From Telmatactis stephensoni (taxonomy: Eukaryota; Cnidaria; Anthozoa; Actiniaria; Isophelliidae): a stretch of 64,000 nucleotides of DNA. The notes under the pieces were generated by a model, which saw only the letters and a program-made list of their open reading frames with translations, was not told where the DNA came from and did not search any database. Positions 34,207-44,335 of the stretch are shown piece after piece. Within the stretch, counting starts at the first letter, position 1. Each line of letters begins with the position of its first letter. Where the stretch lies: NCBI GenBank assembly GCA_029948255.1, contig JALIZF010001620.1:1-64000 (forward strand), written 5' to 3'. The position numbers and the translations under genes were made by a program.

Positions 34207-34316
34207 AAACATTTGAAAAAGTGTAATATAACAACAAGACACCAATAAATGTTGGAAATATGATTTTATTTACTTTCTTTTTTTTAGTTACAATTAATAC
34301 ATGAGTTAAATACTAC

Positions 34317-35801
34317 TTAATATTTTTCCCAACCGGGTATGGACTGAATCATGGCTCTTATTCGTTGTGAGCGTCGTGGAGGTTGGAACACCTGTCCTCT
34401 ATACTTATGTTCATCTTGATAACGTATCCACCTGGGATCAGCTTGGGGTTTTTCTTTACTGGATGGAGGCGTGAGAGGAAACTCTACACTCGACAGAGTG
34501 ATGGGAGTGGAAGTAGAGGGTTGGTCTACTTTTAATGGAGTCGACGGTATCTCCTCTGTACCCCGTGGAACACTAGATTTAAAAGGTGTTCTGACTTTGG
34601 ATGTCAGGCGTTCTAGGAATGAGGGTGTTTTAGGTGTTGCCATACCAACGCCACTGTCACTGGTCACACTTGTAGGAGACACGTTTTTCGGAGTCGTCAC
34701 GTTAGCCGGGGGTTGACTATGGTCGACCAATGTTGATACGGTTGAAATGGGTTCCTGTCTCGGTATCGTTGGACCGGTATTGGAGAGTTGTTGTTGTAGA
34801 GCAAGGTAACGATTAAACAGTGGACCATATTCTTTGATTTTCACCTCTGGAGGTAGGGTGGGGTCTTTCAAAATGGCGTCCATCTGTTCTTCTAGTTCCT
34901 GCATGGCTTTCAGTTGGGGTGACTGTAAGTACCCTTGGCGCTCAAAAAAGTTAGCGATGGTCTTTACGTCATCTGTTTGACCTCCAGTCTGCGATGAGTG
35001 AGCATCATTTGGAAGAACGTTGGTACGCAGTCGACACCCCTCTGGGGTGTTGGGTTTGAGATCGACGAACAGGTAGCCGTAAGGCCGATGAACAGCGGCC
35101 TCGTACTTTTGAAGAAACTGGTCTGTTTTTCCGGGGTACATTTGTTTTCCCAACGTCATCATTTGTAGTTTGTCTCTGGGATTTTTAAAGAGGACGAGGT
35201 AGGCTGCATTGAGACTCAAGGTGCGCATGATTTTGCCTTGGAAATAGACATTTTGCAAGAGGAAGACGACACTGAGATTTCGGTGATGGGATCCCTTGGT
35301 AAATAAATTCAAGATACGTTTGTCGTTGGAGGTCTCGGTCATTTGATCGTCAATGACCATCAGATTGTTGATCTCGGGGTCAAAATACCAATCCTCATCC
35401 AGGCCATGGGGTATACCTTTGACAAACTCGATCCCAGGGACCGTTTTGAGCATCCGGTCGTAGGCCGGTTGCCATTGAGAGTAACTCCATACAATACGTT
35501 GAGGTGGAGGTTGGATGACTTGGTTGGCATGTTCCAGTAGGTTTTGAACCCAGACCGTTTTCCCAGAGCCGGTCATTCCAGCCACTAAGGCTGTGAATGG
35601 GTGGAGTAATTGAAACCGGTTACATTTGGTTTCCACTTGAGGTTTTGTCTGAGGGTAGGGAGTAAACCGCTGACCAACTTTTGTGCATTTTTCTTGACCT
35701 AGCCAATACTGTCGCTGTGAATTGTCCAGCTTATGAGTTCGACTCAAATGAGTGTGTAAATTTTGTTGCGGCTTGCCGCATATAGGACACATCCGCACCA
35801 T
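34317..35801 (-). CDS. FtsK/HerA-type (A32-like) genome-packaging ATPase of a Polinton-like element
   Basis: Length 494 aa from the ATG at 35,801; a second ATG three codons on is also possible, and upstream codons lack an ATG. Residues 5-23 form a C2H2-type finger (CPICGK...HTHLSRTH). Walker A GMTGSGKT is at about 75-82. A following YSQWQPAYDRM segment and Walker B NLMVIDDQM (about 136-144) match the viral packaging ATPase group. HHRNLSVVFLLQN (about 162-174) fits the sensor/arginine region of this fold, then YGYLFVDLKPNTPEGCRLRT. The C-terminal 200 residues are Pro/Ser/Thr-rich and likely disordered. Known members translocate viral DNA into capsids. The finger and tail are additions beyond the core ATPase. 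AATAAA on the minus strand lies at 34,264-34,269. The frame is intact. No capsid gene accompanies it, so its substrate or partner capsid would have to come from elsewhere (inference). Confidence 0.88.
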   Translation of the reverse strand: MVRMCPICGKPQQNLHTHLSRTHKLDNSQRQYWLGQEKCTKVGQRFTPYPQTKPQVETKCNRFQLLHPFTALVAGMTGSGKTVWVQNLLEHANQVIQPPPQRIVWSYSQWQPAYDRMLKTVPGIEFVKGIPHGLDEDWYFDPEINNLMVIDDQMTETSNDKRILNLFTKGSHHRNLSVVFLLQNVYFQGKIMRTLSLNAAYLVLFKNPRDKLQMMTLGKQMYPGKTDQFLQKYEAAVHRPYGYLFVDLKPNTPEGCRLRTNVLPNDAHSSQTGGQTDDVKTIANFFERQGYLQSPQLKAMQELEEQMDAILKDPTLPPEVKIKEYGPLFNRYLALQQQLSNTGPTIPRQEPISTVSTLVDHSQPPANVTTPKNVSPTSVTSDSGVGMATPKTPSFLERLTSKVRTPFKSSVPRGTEEIPSTPLKVDQPSTSTPITLSSVEFPLTPPSSKEKPQADPRWIRYQDEHKYRGQVFQPPRRSQRIRAMIQSIPGWEKY

Positions 35802-35880
35802 TCCGCGTCTTGTACTGAATGAAACCAATTTTAGAAGTATGTGTTATTTATGGTCTATATGGATTGTTATTTTCTACATT

Positions 35881-36600
35881 AGATAAAATCTATTAGATTC
35901 TACATTAGATTAGATTCGATTCGATTCTACATTAGATTAGATTAGATTAGATCTATTAGATTAGATTAGATTAGATTAGATCTATACTAAATTAGATTCT
36001 ACATTAGATTAGATTAGATCTATTAGATTCTAATTAGATTAGATTCTACATTAGATTAGATTAGATTAGATCTATTAAATTCTACATTAGATTAGATTAG
36101 ATCTATTAGATTCTAATTAGATTAGATTCTACATTAGATTAGATTAGATCTATTAGATTCTAATTAGATTAGATTCTACATTAGATTAGATTAGATCTAT
36201 TAAATTCTACATTAGATTAGATTAGATTAGATCTATTAGATTCTAATTAGATTAGATTCTACATTAGATTAGATTAGATTAGATCTATTAGATTCTAATT
36301 AGATTAGATTCTACATTAGATTAGATTAGATCTATTAGATTCTAATTAGTTTAGATTCTACATTAGATTAGATTAGATTAGATTCTACATTAGATTAGAT
36401 TAGATCTATTAGATTCTAATTAGATTAGATTCTACATTAGATTAGATTAGATTAGATCTATTAGATTCTAATTAGATTAGATTCTACATTAGATTAGATT
36501 AGATTAGATTCTACATTAGATTAGATTAGATTAGATTAGATTAAATTCTACATTAGATTCTAGTATTCTAGCTAGATTCTAGTATTCTAGTCTAGATTAT
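35881..36600. repeat. TTAGA-based satellite between divergent Polinton genes
   Basis: About 700 bp made of TTAGA pentamers arranged in a higher-order unit of about 48 bp (TCTATTAGATTCTAATTAGA, then ...TTCTACATTAGATTAGATTAGA). It fills the gap between the minus-strand ATPase and the plus-strand pX-like gene, where a bidirectional promoter would be expected. It resembles but is not the TTAGGG telomere repeat. Confidence 0.93.
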
Positions 36601-36667
36601 CATAATAGATAAATTATAGTGTTTTCCCCTCATTATTTCATTTGGAGCAAACGTCCGTACAGACAAC

Positions 36668-36994
36668 ATGAGTCGTTTGATCCGTGACCATTTTGGGTAT
36701 TTGTATCACTTAACCAATTGTCCTCCTCATCAGAGAACGCTTTTACTGGCCACCGCTAGTCCAGAACAGGTTCATGCCATTTGTGAAGTTTGCTCGAATT
36801 TATCCAAAGGCACTATACCAGTGTCACAAGTGCAAAAAGAAAGACTGAGAAAGCATGTGGATGACATACGGAAATTGGCCGACCCATCCGTTCCTTTCAA
36901 AATCAAGAAACAAACTCTAGCGCAACGGGGTGGTGGTTTTGTGTCCGATATCATGTCACCCCTGGTGTCGGCTCTGAAGTTGTTTTTGTTTTAA
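36668..36994 (+). CDS. pX-like small basic protein of the Polinton-like element (108 aa)
   Basis: Starts at ATG in GACAACATGAGTCG and reads 108 aa to TAA. An N-terminal helical part with a motif around HAICEVCSNLSKGTIPVS is followed by a basic segment (KIKKQTLAQRGGGF). The C-terminus is short and hydrophobic (SPLVSALKLFLF). From memory, proteins of this shape, ending 'K/R-rich, LxQRGGGF, hydrophobic tail', recur in Polinton/adintovirus-like elements and have been compared with adenovirus pX/Mu or membrane-active virion proteins. I could not verify this by search. The next gene starts 57 bp downstream on the same strand, so the two may be co-expressed. Confidence 0.7.
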   Translation: MSRLIRDHFGYLYHLTNCPPHQRTLLLATASPEQVHAICEVCSNLSKGTIPVSQVQKERLRKHVDDIRKLADPSVPFKIKKQTLAQRGGGFVSDIMSPLVSALKLFLF

Positions 36995-37051
36995 ATATTC
37001 CTGTCCATAAAGAAGAAGCTCATTTCGACGTTGATCATTTGAGGAAGCAAC

Positions 37052-37867
37052 ATGAAAAGAGCACGGAGCGAGTCCACTGATTCTGAAGACAGTATTGCTT
37101 CTTACACCGAAGAGGCCACTTTTGACGATGACGATATTGAAAAGGTTTTGCAGAAACTCTCCCAGAGTAACCCCGAAGAAAAGACGCTCGCATTTCTTCA
37201 TACCCTGTCAGCTTCGAAAAGTATTTTATACTGGAACTCCCATGGGGAGATGATGTATCATGAGCGAAGAATTCCTGTCACCAGCATTGCAGAGCTCATT
37301 GAGTATGTCATGTTACCTTACAATTTGGATGTTAAAGTACCTCGTGGGTTGAAAACGTTCACTCAAGGATTATCAGAGATTGGTATTGACAAGAAACTGA
37401 TCCGTAACAAAAGGGTTCTGGCAGATTTGGTTGCCAGGCAACCGGAAGAGGACGAGACAGATAGCGAAACTAGTGACCAAACCTCTGAAAGAGAAACTTC
37501 AGAGTCGGACAGTGAGAGTGTTAGTGAAAGCTTAGAGTCACAGGAGCATTCAGAACCGGAAAGTTCAGAATCAGACGATGAACCCCTAGAGTGTCACGTC
37601 TGCCGTGACTTCAAATCGTTCTATTCCATACCTGTAGTGCAATGCCCCAGATGTCTGTGGCGCGAAGGTTACTATTGTCGTGACGACCAACTGGTTGAAT
37701 GCGATATTTGCTCACACGTCTTTGCCGTAGATGATCATACCACGAAAGTCAAGTTTTGTCGTTGTCGAGACTGTGATGCAGTCCATCAATTGTCGTTGAA
37801 ATCCAAGAAATTAAAACTCATGGATGATCATGATGACAATCAAGAAGAATCCGAAAGCGAATTGTAA
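37052..37867 (+). CDS. Acidic Cys-rich protein of the Polinton-like element (271 aa)
   Basis: ATG in GCAACATGAAAAG; 271 aa to TAA, with AATAAA at 37,881. The N-terminus (1-40) is acidic. Residues about 55-125 hold a block reading ILYWNSHGEMMYHERRIPVT, then IAELIEYVMLPYNL and FTQGLSEIGIDKKLIRNKR. I associate this pattern with a domain found in invertebrate Maverick-associated proteins (recollection, unverified). Residues 130-178 are a Ser/Glu/Asp tract. Residues about 180-250 have five Cys pairs (CHVC, CPRC, YYC, CDIC, CRCRDC) consistent with zinc-ribbon or RING-like folding. The C-terminus is acidic again. The role is unknown; a nucleic-acid-binding or packaging accessory is plausible. Confidence 0.72.
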   Translation: MKRARSESTDSEDSIASYTEEATFDDDDIEKVLQKLSQSNPEEKTLAFLHTLSASKSILYWNSHGEMMYHERRIPVTSIAELIEYVMLPYNLDVKVPRGLKTFTQGLSEIGIDKKLIRNKRVLADLVARQPEEDETDSETSDQTSERETSESDSESVSESLESQEHSEPESSESDDEPLECHVCRDFKSFYSIPVVQCPRCLWREGYYCRDDQLVECDICSHVFAVDDHTTKVKFCRCRDCDAVHQLSLKSKKLKLMDDHDDNQEESESEL

Positions 37868-38088
37868 CATCCCGAACGTGAATAAAAGGACTTTTCAATG
37901 AATCAGTTTGGTTTGTCTGACTACCTTTCAAGATCTGAATTTACATGTGTTGAAACCGTTCAGAGTGATTTATTTATGTCTTTATGATCTCATGTATAAA
38001 CTGTTCTCCCACTGACTTTACGAGTCACAAACCCAAAGGCGATCGTACGGAAAGGTTAAAACTGAGTGGGTAAAGAACTGAAATAATC

Positions 38089-38288
38089 ATGGGTGATGTT
38101 AGGATCAACTTTTCATGCAAGTCACCTCAACCTGACTGGTTCAAAGAACTCACACATTTAAAGTGGGACCGCAAAACGGGGTTTCGTCAGGTCGTGGACA
38201 GTTCGGTGGTGTACCCTTAAAAGAGCAAATGCGTCGAAGGAAATTGACGGGACTACAGCAACAACAAGAAGAAATCAACAAAATTTAA
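38089..38288 (+). pseudogene. Possible small basic ORF with a frameshift, Polinton-like element
   Basis: An ATG at 38,089 opens 43 codons (WFKELTHLKWDRKTGFRQV..) ending at 38,220. In the third frame a run rich in Gly, Arg and Gln (SGRGQFGGVPLKEQMRRRKL) continues to TAA at 38,288. The two parts overlap as if one frame had shifted. A small core-type protein is conceivable. Low confidence; it may be chance. Confidence 0.3.
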
Positions 38289-38771
38289 TCATGTATACCT
38301 CTTGAGATAGAATTGTGTAAACAATGAACGAGCCTTAAGTAAACAAATGAGGCAGAACGTTTGGTGAAATTTGCATAAGATCTAGACATAAAACTTGTCA
38401 CATAACAAACTAGTGACTCAAAATAAAGTGTCAACGATATGAGATCCTGACACTCATGTCTTTTAAATCTATAATTTTGAACCCTTGGAATGAGTTGAAT
38501 AAATGACTCTGGAACTTCCAATTCTAGTTTCTAATTCTTGTACAAACTTTAAACACGAGTTTAAAACAATAGATTTGCAGGTGACCGTTTCTAAAACAAT
38601 AGCCGTCACGCACATAGGTTTAGAAAATCTAAAACTTTGATTCTTTGTGGCCACTTTTGCTACTTCTTTAATTGGATACCATTTAAGAATTAGAAGAAAA
38701 AATTAATAGGATCCCATTTACGAATTAGGAGGATTCAAAAGAGGGAAATTTGCTTGCCCGGCTGGTGATTA
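38289..38771. other. Non-coding right interior of the Polinton-like element
   Basis: No gene recognised between the last ORF and the right TIR. Frames on the minus strand are short and without features. A short near-repeat (TTTAAGAATTAGAAG / TTTACGAATTAGGAG) occurs at about 38,680-38,735. Confidence 0.45.
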
Positions 38772-39118
38772 TTGCACCACCAATAACGTCATCGACTCCG
38801 TAATCGCTGTACCGGAAACTCGCTGCGCTTGTACCCCATTCATACCCCGTTGTACCACCCTCGTACCCCATCATACCTCAGAAAGGGGTAGCCCTACCGG
38901 GCTCGAGGGGGATGGGTCGTACCTCATCATACCTCAGAAAGGGGTAGCCCTACCGGGCTAGTAGGGGGAGGGGTAGCCCTACCGGGCTCGAGGGATCGTC
39001 ATACCTCATACCCCGGAGAGGGAGGTACCGCCCAGTCGGGCTTGGGGTTGGGGTTGGGGGGGGGGGGGGGGGGGCGTACCTCGTACCTCGGTCTTAGAAC
39101 TCTCCTTTTCCTACTACT
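38772..39118 (-). repeat. Right terminal inverted repeat of the Polinton-like element
   Basis: 347 bp: TTGCACCACCAATAACGTCA inside, then GTACCCC/CATACCCC sub-repeats, several AGCCCTACCGGGCT blocks, a 16-nt G run and the terminal CTCTCCTTTTCCTACTACT. It is uninterrupted, unlike the left copy. Confidence 0.88.
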
Positions 39119-39496
39119 TAGAGGTGCATAGATCTATGCACTTGATATTTGGCCTTTTTATATAGAGGTGCATAGATCTATGCACTTGATATTGGGCCTT
39201 TTTTATATAGAGGTGCATAGATCTATGCACTTGATATTGGCCTTTTTTATATAGAGGTGCATAGATCTATGCACTTGATATTGGGCTTTTTTATATAGAG
39301 GTGCATAGATCTATGCACTTGATATTTGGCCTTTTTTATATAGAGGTGCATAGATCTATGCACTTGATATTGGGCTTTTTTTAGATAGAGGTGCATAGAT
39401 CTATGCACTTGATATTTGACTTTTTTCATAAGTGGTGCATAGATCTATGTACTTGATATTGGGCTTTTTTATATAGATGTGCATAGATCTATGCGC
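39119..39496 (-). repeat. Palindrome array, right arm, unit 2 (second part, after insertion)
   Basis: Resumes with the duplicated TAGAGG and eight or nine 44-bp units, ending in the degenerate unit GCATAGATCTATGCGCCAATT seen at the end of the array in every tandem unit. Confidence 0.93.
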
Positions 39497-40474
39497 CAAT
39501 TGGATCATTAGCACTGCAAAGATTTATGTACTGTTGTTGTGTACAATATGTGCATTTCTTATAAAGTTGTTACATGCACTGCTGCTAATGTGTGATATTT
39601 TGTTATATAAATGTCTATTTCCTGCTGTATATTCGAAAAAGAGAATGCAAAATAAAGAAATATCCAAAAAATGGCCTTATCAGTGTTTATGTGGATTTAT
39701 CATCCTGCCATTTTAGCCCCATATTGCACCAATTAATAAATTTGACTTGAATCAAAAAAATAAATTTGAAAACTGTTCATTTATTGACAAATAATCGATT
39801 TTGATCTTGTGAGAAATAACAATTTGCAAAGTTGGCATAGAATCAGACAAACTTGAAAAGTCATTACACTCTAGGTTTTTAGAGAAAATTGAAAAGTGCC
39901 AAAATTGGACATTTTTCATATAAAAAAGCACAAAAAATGACCAAAACTGAACATTTAAAAAAAAAACCCAATAGTGCAAAAGTGCAAAAATAGTTTTCAA
40001 CTTGTTCTTACACAAGAATCTACAAGAATCATTGACACTCCCCGATCACTAATTGACTTGATTGTTATTCATTTAAAGATTTGTGAAATGAATAAATTGG
40101 ATGACAGGGAGAACCCACAGAGACAGCTCCAATAACGGGGTCCCAAAATACGAAAAAGAAAGGTCTAATGATAATTTAGAGAAAGTATAAAATATAATCC
40201 TACCGTATTAAGGACGTTCACGGGCATTGTCCACGTGCACTTTTACAGCGCTAGCGCACGCGCTACCTCAATAAATCCAAGAGGGCGGTCGACAATTTTT
40301 TTTTCGGTAATGGCTTTTTTCGAATTTTTTAAATGGAAATTATTTAAAAAGAAGAAGAAGAAAAAAAATTACAAAAATGAATTTTACCGAGAAAACAAAT
40401 CGTCCATTTTGAAAAACCACAGAAAAAAGGATGGAAAAGATTCTATTTAACCCAGTCTCCTCTACTTAACTGCT

Positions 40475-40887
40475 AGCTGGTGCAAGATATCAAGCGCCGT
40501 CAAGTTCCCACCAATCATCGCAGTACTCAGCTGGTGCAAGATATCAAGCGCCGTCAAGTTCCCACCAGCCATCGCAGTACTCAGCTGGTGCAAGATATCA
40601 AGCGCCGTCAAGTTTCCACCAGCCATCGCAGTACTCAGCTGGTGCAAGATATCGAGCGCCGTCAAGTTCCCACCAATCATCGCAGTACTCAGCTGGCGCA
40701 AAATCTCAAGTGCCGTCAAGTACCCAACGGCAATTACAACCCTCAGCTGGTCCAAGATCTCGAGATCAGAGCGGTAGATCTCTCAGTGGTCGTGAAAGTG
40801 GAAAATCCGGGGGCTCAAGTGGGATAGGTGGACAGGGAAAAGGAGGATCGAATGATGGGAACGGCGGCGATGACAACAACAGTGATG
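40475..40887 (+). pseudogene. Duplicated 3' part of TPR-gene exon 1 (unit 3), minisatellite expanded
   Basis: As in unit 2 but with five 54-bp units instead of three; open frame, GTAGGT donor, no TPR domain. Confidence 0.75.
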
Positions 40888-41762
40888 GTAGGTAAAATAT
40901 TAATATCAAAGAAGTAGATAGGTATAATCTCGAGATATATATTAAAGATAGCGTATTGCAAAAGTTCTGACACATTTGACAATCTATAAATACTATTTAT
41001 AATATATTAAAAGTGACAAATATATTATGCGAGAACTTCGCACTTTTGATTAAAAGCGGCTTAACAAGTTGAAAACTATTTTTGCACTTTTGCACTATTG
41101 GATTTTTTTTTAAATTGTTCAGTTTTGGTCATTTTTTGTGTTTTTTATATGAAAAATGTCCAATTTGGTGTTCACAACGAAATCCCTCAATTCTTCAAAT
41201 TGAAACATGTCCTTGATTGAGACATTTTTCCTATTATTAACAGATGTTGGTACATGAAATTTGAACAAAAAGTGGACATTGTCATTTACATTGTAAAATG
41301 AATTTTTAAGATGTAGTTAAAATCAACACAAAAACAATTTTCATCCAACAGCTCAAACTTTTTATTTCCAATTTTGGGCATGTGGTTGAAACCAAGGTTT
41401 ACATATCAATTAGATGATCAATATCAGACACATGTGCAAGTTAACAAAGTGATAAATGTCACTAAATCAATCATTTTATTAAAACTTAAATCCCAGCAAT
41501 GTTATTTTTGTAAAAAATGTCCATAATGGAACCAACTATCACTTGCCCCAAGAGAAAATGCTTGTGATATTGATAATTGTACAAAAAGTGGAATATTATG
41601 TAGAAAATGCCTGAATTGACATCTTCAAGTCAATATAGGTTGAATTCATGGCATATATCTACGCTGTGACATATACAAAAAGTCGAAAACCATGTATGCA
41701 CAACTAAAGTGGACAAAGTCAAGAATCAAGTGTATAGAGACCTATGTAAAACCAGATATACG

Positions 41763-42290
41763 AAGTGCATAGATCTATGCATCATTATAAGGCCAATGCC
41801 AAACAAATCAAGTGCATAGATCTATATGCACCTCTATATAAAAAAGCCCAAATTATATCAAGTGCATAGATCTATGCACCTCTATCTAAAAAAGCCCAAT
41901 ATCAAGTGCATAGATCTATGCACCTCTATATAAAAAAGGCCAATATCAAGTGCATAGATCTATGCACCTCTATATAAAAAAGGCCAAATATCAAGTGCAT
42001 AGATCTATGCACCTCTATATAAAAAAGCCCAAATACCAAGTGCATAGATCTATGCACCTCTATATAAAAAAGCCCAATATCAAGTGCATAGATCTATGCA
42101 CCACTTATGAAAAAAGTCAAATATCAAGTGCATAGATCTATGCACCACTATATGAAAAAATTCAAATATCAAGTGCATAGATCTATGCACCACTTATGAA
42201 AAAAGTCAAATATCAAGTGCATAGATCTATGCACCACTATATGAAAAAATTCAAATATCAAGTGCATAGATCTATGCACCACTATATGGA
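41763..42290 (+). repeat. Palindrome array, left arm, unit 3
   Basis: About twelve units, two more than unit 1: the pair of units with CACTTATGAAAAAAGTC and CACTATATGAAAAAATTC is duplicated. Confidence 0.93.
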
Positions 42291-44054
42291 AAAAGCCAAG
42301 TATCAGTAGTTTTGAAACTAGCATTCAACCGGAGATCAATCAAATCACTTAATTGATGCAAATGGCGATTCCCGTTCTAAAACAGGAGAAAAGTACTTGA
42401 TATGCACGACAAAAGTCTTAAATTTAATTTAATACTTAGTTCCACAACCAAAGAATCGGCATTGGACATCTCTGAAGGTGATGAAGTACTATCCATATCA
42501 ATTCTTGGACCACATCACTAAAACTAAAGTGTACATGTCCCTCCAAATCTGATGGCCGAGAAAAGGTAGACTGGCTTTCTTTATCTTCTGCAGCGGTATG
42601 AAACATCATTTTGCAAAAACGTCCTTCAAAACGAAGTTGGATTCCATGTTTTGATCTGTAAAAATTTTTTTCAATGTTAAAACAATATCAAGCCACCTTG
42701 CATGGACAAAAATTAATAGTGAGGAGGGCATTTAGCCTATAAAATTTGATCAAAATCGTATTTTTTTCGATCGTCCAAACTATAAACTTTGTAAAGGCTC
42801 AAAACGGCTCGTCAAAAATGCATTTGTTGGAATCATTGTGAGGTTTAAGTAATAATCTTATAACTTAAGTAAGCTTAACTGATGTAAGCTTAAGTTTTAA
42901 CTTAAGTTAACTTCTTCGAGTGTGAAATAAACTTGGAAAAAATCTGAGCCCTCGGCGACTTTCCGAGTGATTATAACTCCATTCATAAACATTGTGAGAT
43001 AGTTTAAAAAACGAGAAAATATTAACTTTACCTTTTCAGTGTAAAAAACAAACTTATTGTATGTCAAAGTAGATATTTCCCAGAGTATTTCCCTTGCAAA
43101 GCGTGTGGTATGTATGCCTCCTTGTTTCTCCTAAACTATCCAAACTACGCGCGCGCGCGTTCATTTTTGGATTTTTCCCGCCCAAATTACACCACAGGAA
43201 GCCCAAATCGTAATTGTTGGAGAAAATGGGAATGTTTGGTGAAAAGCAAAACTTCATTTTAATTCAGTCAAAATTCGAGTACCAGAGAGTACGAAACAAA
43301 GACAATCATGCAAGTGCAAAACGAGTGCAAACGTTTTCTAGAAATATTACGATCAACTTGACCCTTTCAGCAAAACGGTGCATCATGGGTAATCAGGGCA
43401 TTCTGTCAGCCATCGTCAGCCATCACAGAAAACGTGAATGAATATGTTTAGATGTTTGTTTTGCAAGTAAAAACGGAAAGTTACATGAAAGTTTTTACAT
43501 CAGTCAATGAAACAACTACTGATTTCATCTTTGAAGACTTCTGGCAGCTTTTAAAGCAGAATCATTGAAAAATCACGTCTACTTACACCAGCGAATCGAC
43601 CGGTAAAAAAGACATCAGGTGAGCAAAAAAGTCAAAACAACATGATTTTTCCTTATCATTGAAACTGCTATGAATACAACTTGTTACCTTTCCTTTTGAA
43701 TCCTCTTTTTTCATAATTATTTTGATTTTTTTGAGCGTTCTCTTCCCTCTTTCCGTGAAGCTAAAAAGTAGTAAGTTAAGTCAGTTACACTATCACAACT
43801 TGGTGCAAGATCAACATTTTTGATAGACAAAAACTTTAACGTAAGCAATCAATATGACTGTTAAGTCAATAGCAAATAAATGATTTTCAAGTTATTGAGA
43901 ACCTCAATAAAGTATTATTGGAAAATTTAAAGAAAAGTTTTTGTCATTTCGTGGCATTTTGAACCTACTTTTGACCTGAAGGCTTGCATGATACGTTCGC
44001 CGGGCGAACGCACTCAGAGCAATGACTAAATAATCATTATTTTTACTTACACAG

Positions 44055-44284
44055 ATGGAATATTTGAATTTTTCCAATATGAACTGGAATGGATGGTTGA
44101 TCAGTGGTTAGCTAGCTTTAAAAGTCAGGAAGGGAATCTTCGCAACGAGCGACCCAAGAACTGCCGCAAACCACGTACCATAAAAATGTGCGATCCCGTA
44201 CATTCAAGGATGGCGAAGAAGTCCAAGAAGAAGAAGAAGAAGAAAGTTTGGGATTTACATGAAATCTATACACTTAATATTTGA
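44055..44284 (+). pseudogene. Duplicated TPR-gene exon 2 (unit 3)
   Basis: Same acceptor, frame, poly-Lys run and TGA as 25,496-25,725. Confidence 0.7.
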
Positions 44285-44335
44285 CTTTCTTCATAAAGTG
44301 GTGCATGATATTTGTTTTGTTTTGTTTTTCATAAG

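Larger units (their letters stand above)
31447..39118. mobile_element. Compact Polinton/Maverick-like element (7,672 bp), lacking polymerase and integrase
   Basis: The termini are inverted repeats: left AGTAGTAGGAAAAGGAGAG, right CTCTCCTTTTCCTACTACT. They are flanked by the 6-bp duplication TAGAGG (31,441-31,446 and 39,119-39,124). AG..CT ends, 6-bp duplications and long TIRs are the known hallmarks of Polintons, as is a packaging ATPase. The TIR is about 305 bp on the left once the nested insert is removed (31,447-31,660 plus 33,674-33,758) and 347 bp on the right (38,772-39,118). Gene order: small Cys protein (+), ATPase (-), TTAGA repeat, pX-like protein (+), acidic Cys-rich protein (+), possible small basic ORF (+). 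I see no family-B DNA polymerase, retroviral-type integrase, cysteine protease or capsid genes, and there is no room for them. The same array without insertion is visible in units 1 and 3. It is probably mobilised in trans by complete relatives (inference). Confidence 0.85.
27445..40474 (+). repeat. Tandem segmental duplication, unit 2 (5.35 kb plus 7.68 kb insertion)
   Basis: Same content as unit 1. Differences seen: a deletion of about 31 bp near 30,145 (the CTTTCAGCAAAACGGTGCAT segment of unit 1 is missing), ATCTATATGCACC near 28,685 (shared with unit 3, not unit 1), extra bases near 29,884 and 29,914, and the Polinton-like insertion at 31,447-39,118. Confidence 0.9.

Noticed and set aside
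35881..36600. Interstitial telomere sequence
   Set aside because: The unit is TTAGA with higher-order structure, not TTAGGG or TTAGG; no telomeric run present.
31447..39118. A complete Polinton or an integrated adenovirus-like genome
   Set aside because: No PolB, integrase, protease or capsid frames on either strand; both TIRs are present, so the element is not merely cut by the window edge.
28000..40000. Assembly artefact as full explanation of the triplication
   Set aside because: The units carry distinct substitutions, indels and repeat numbers, and a shared novel junction; these argue for real copies, although read depth is needed to be certain.
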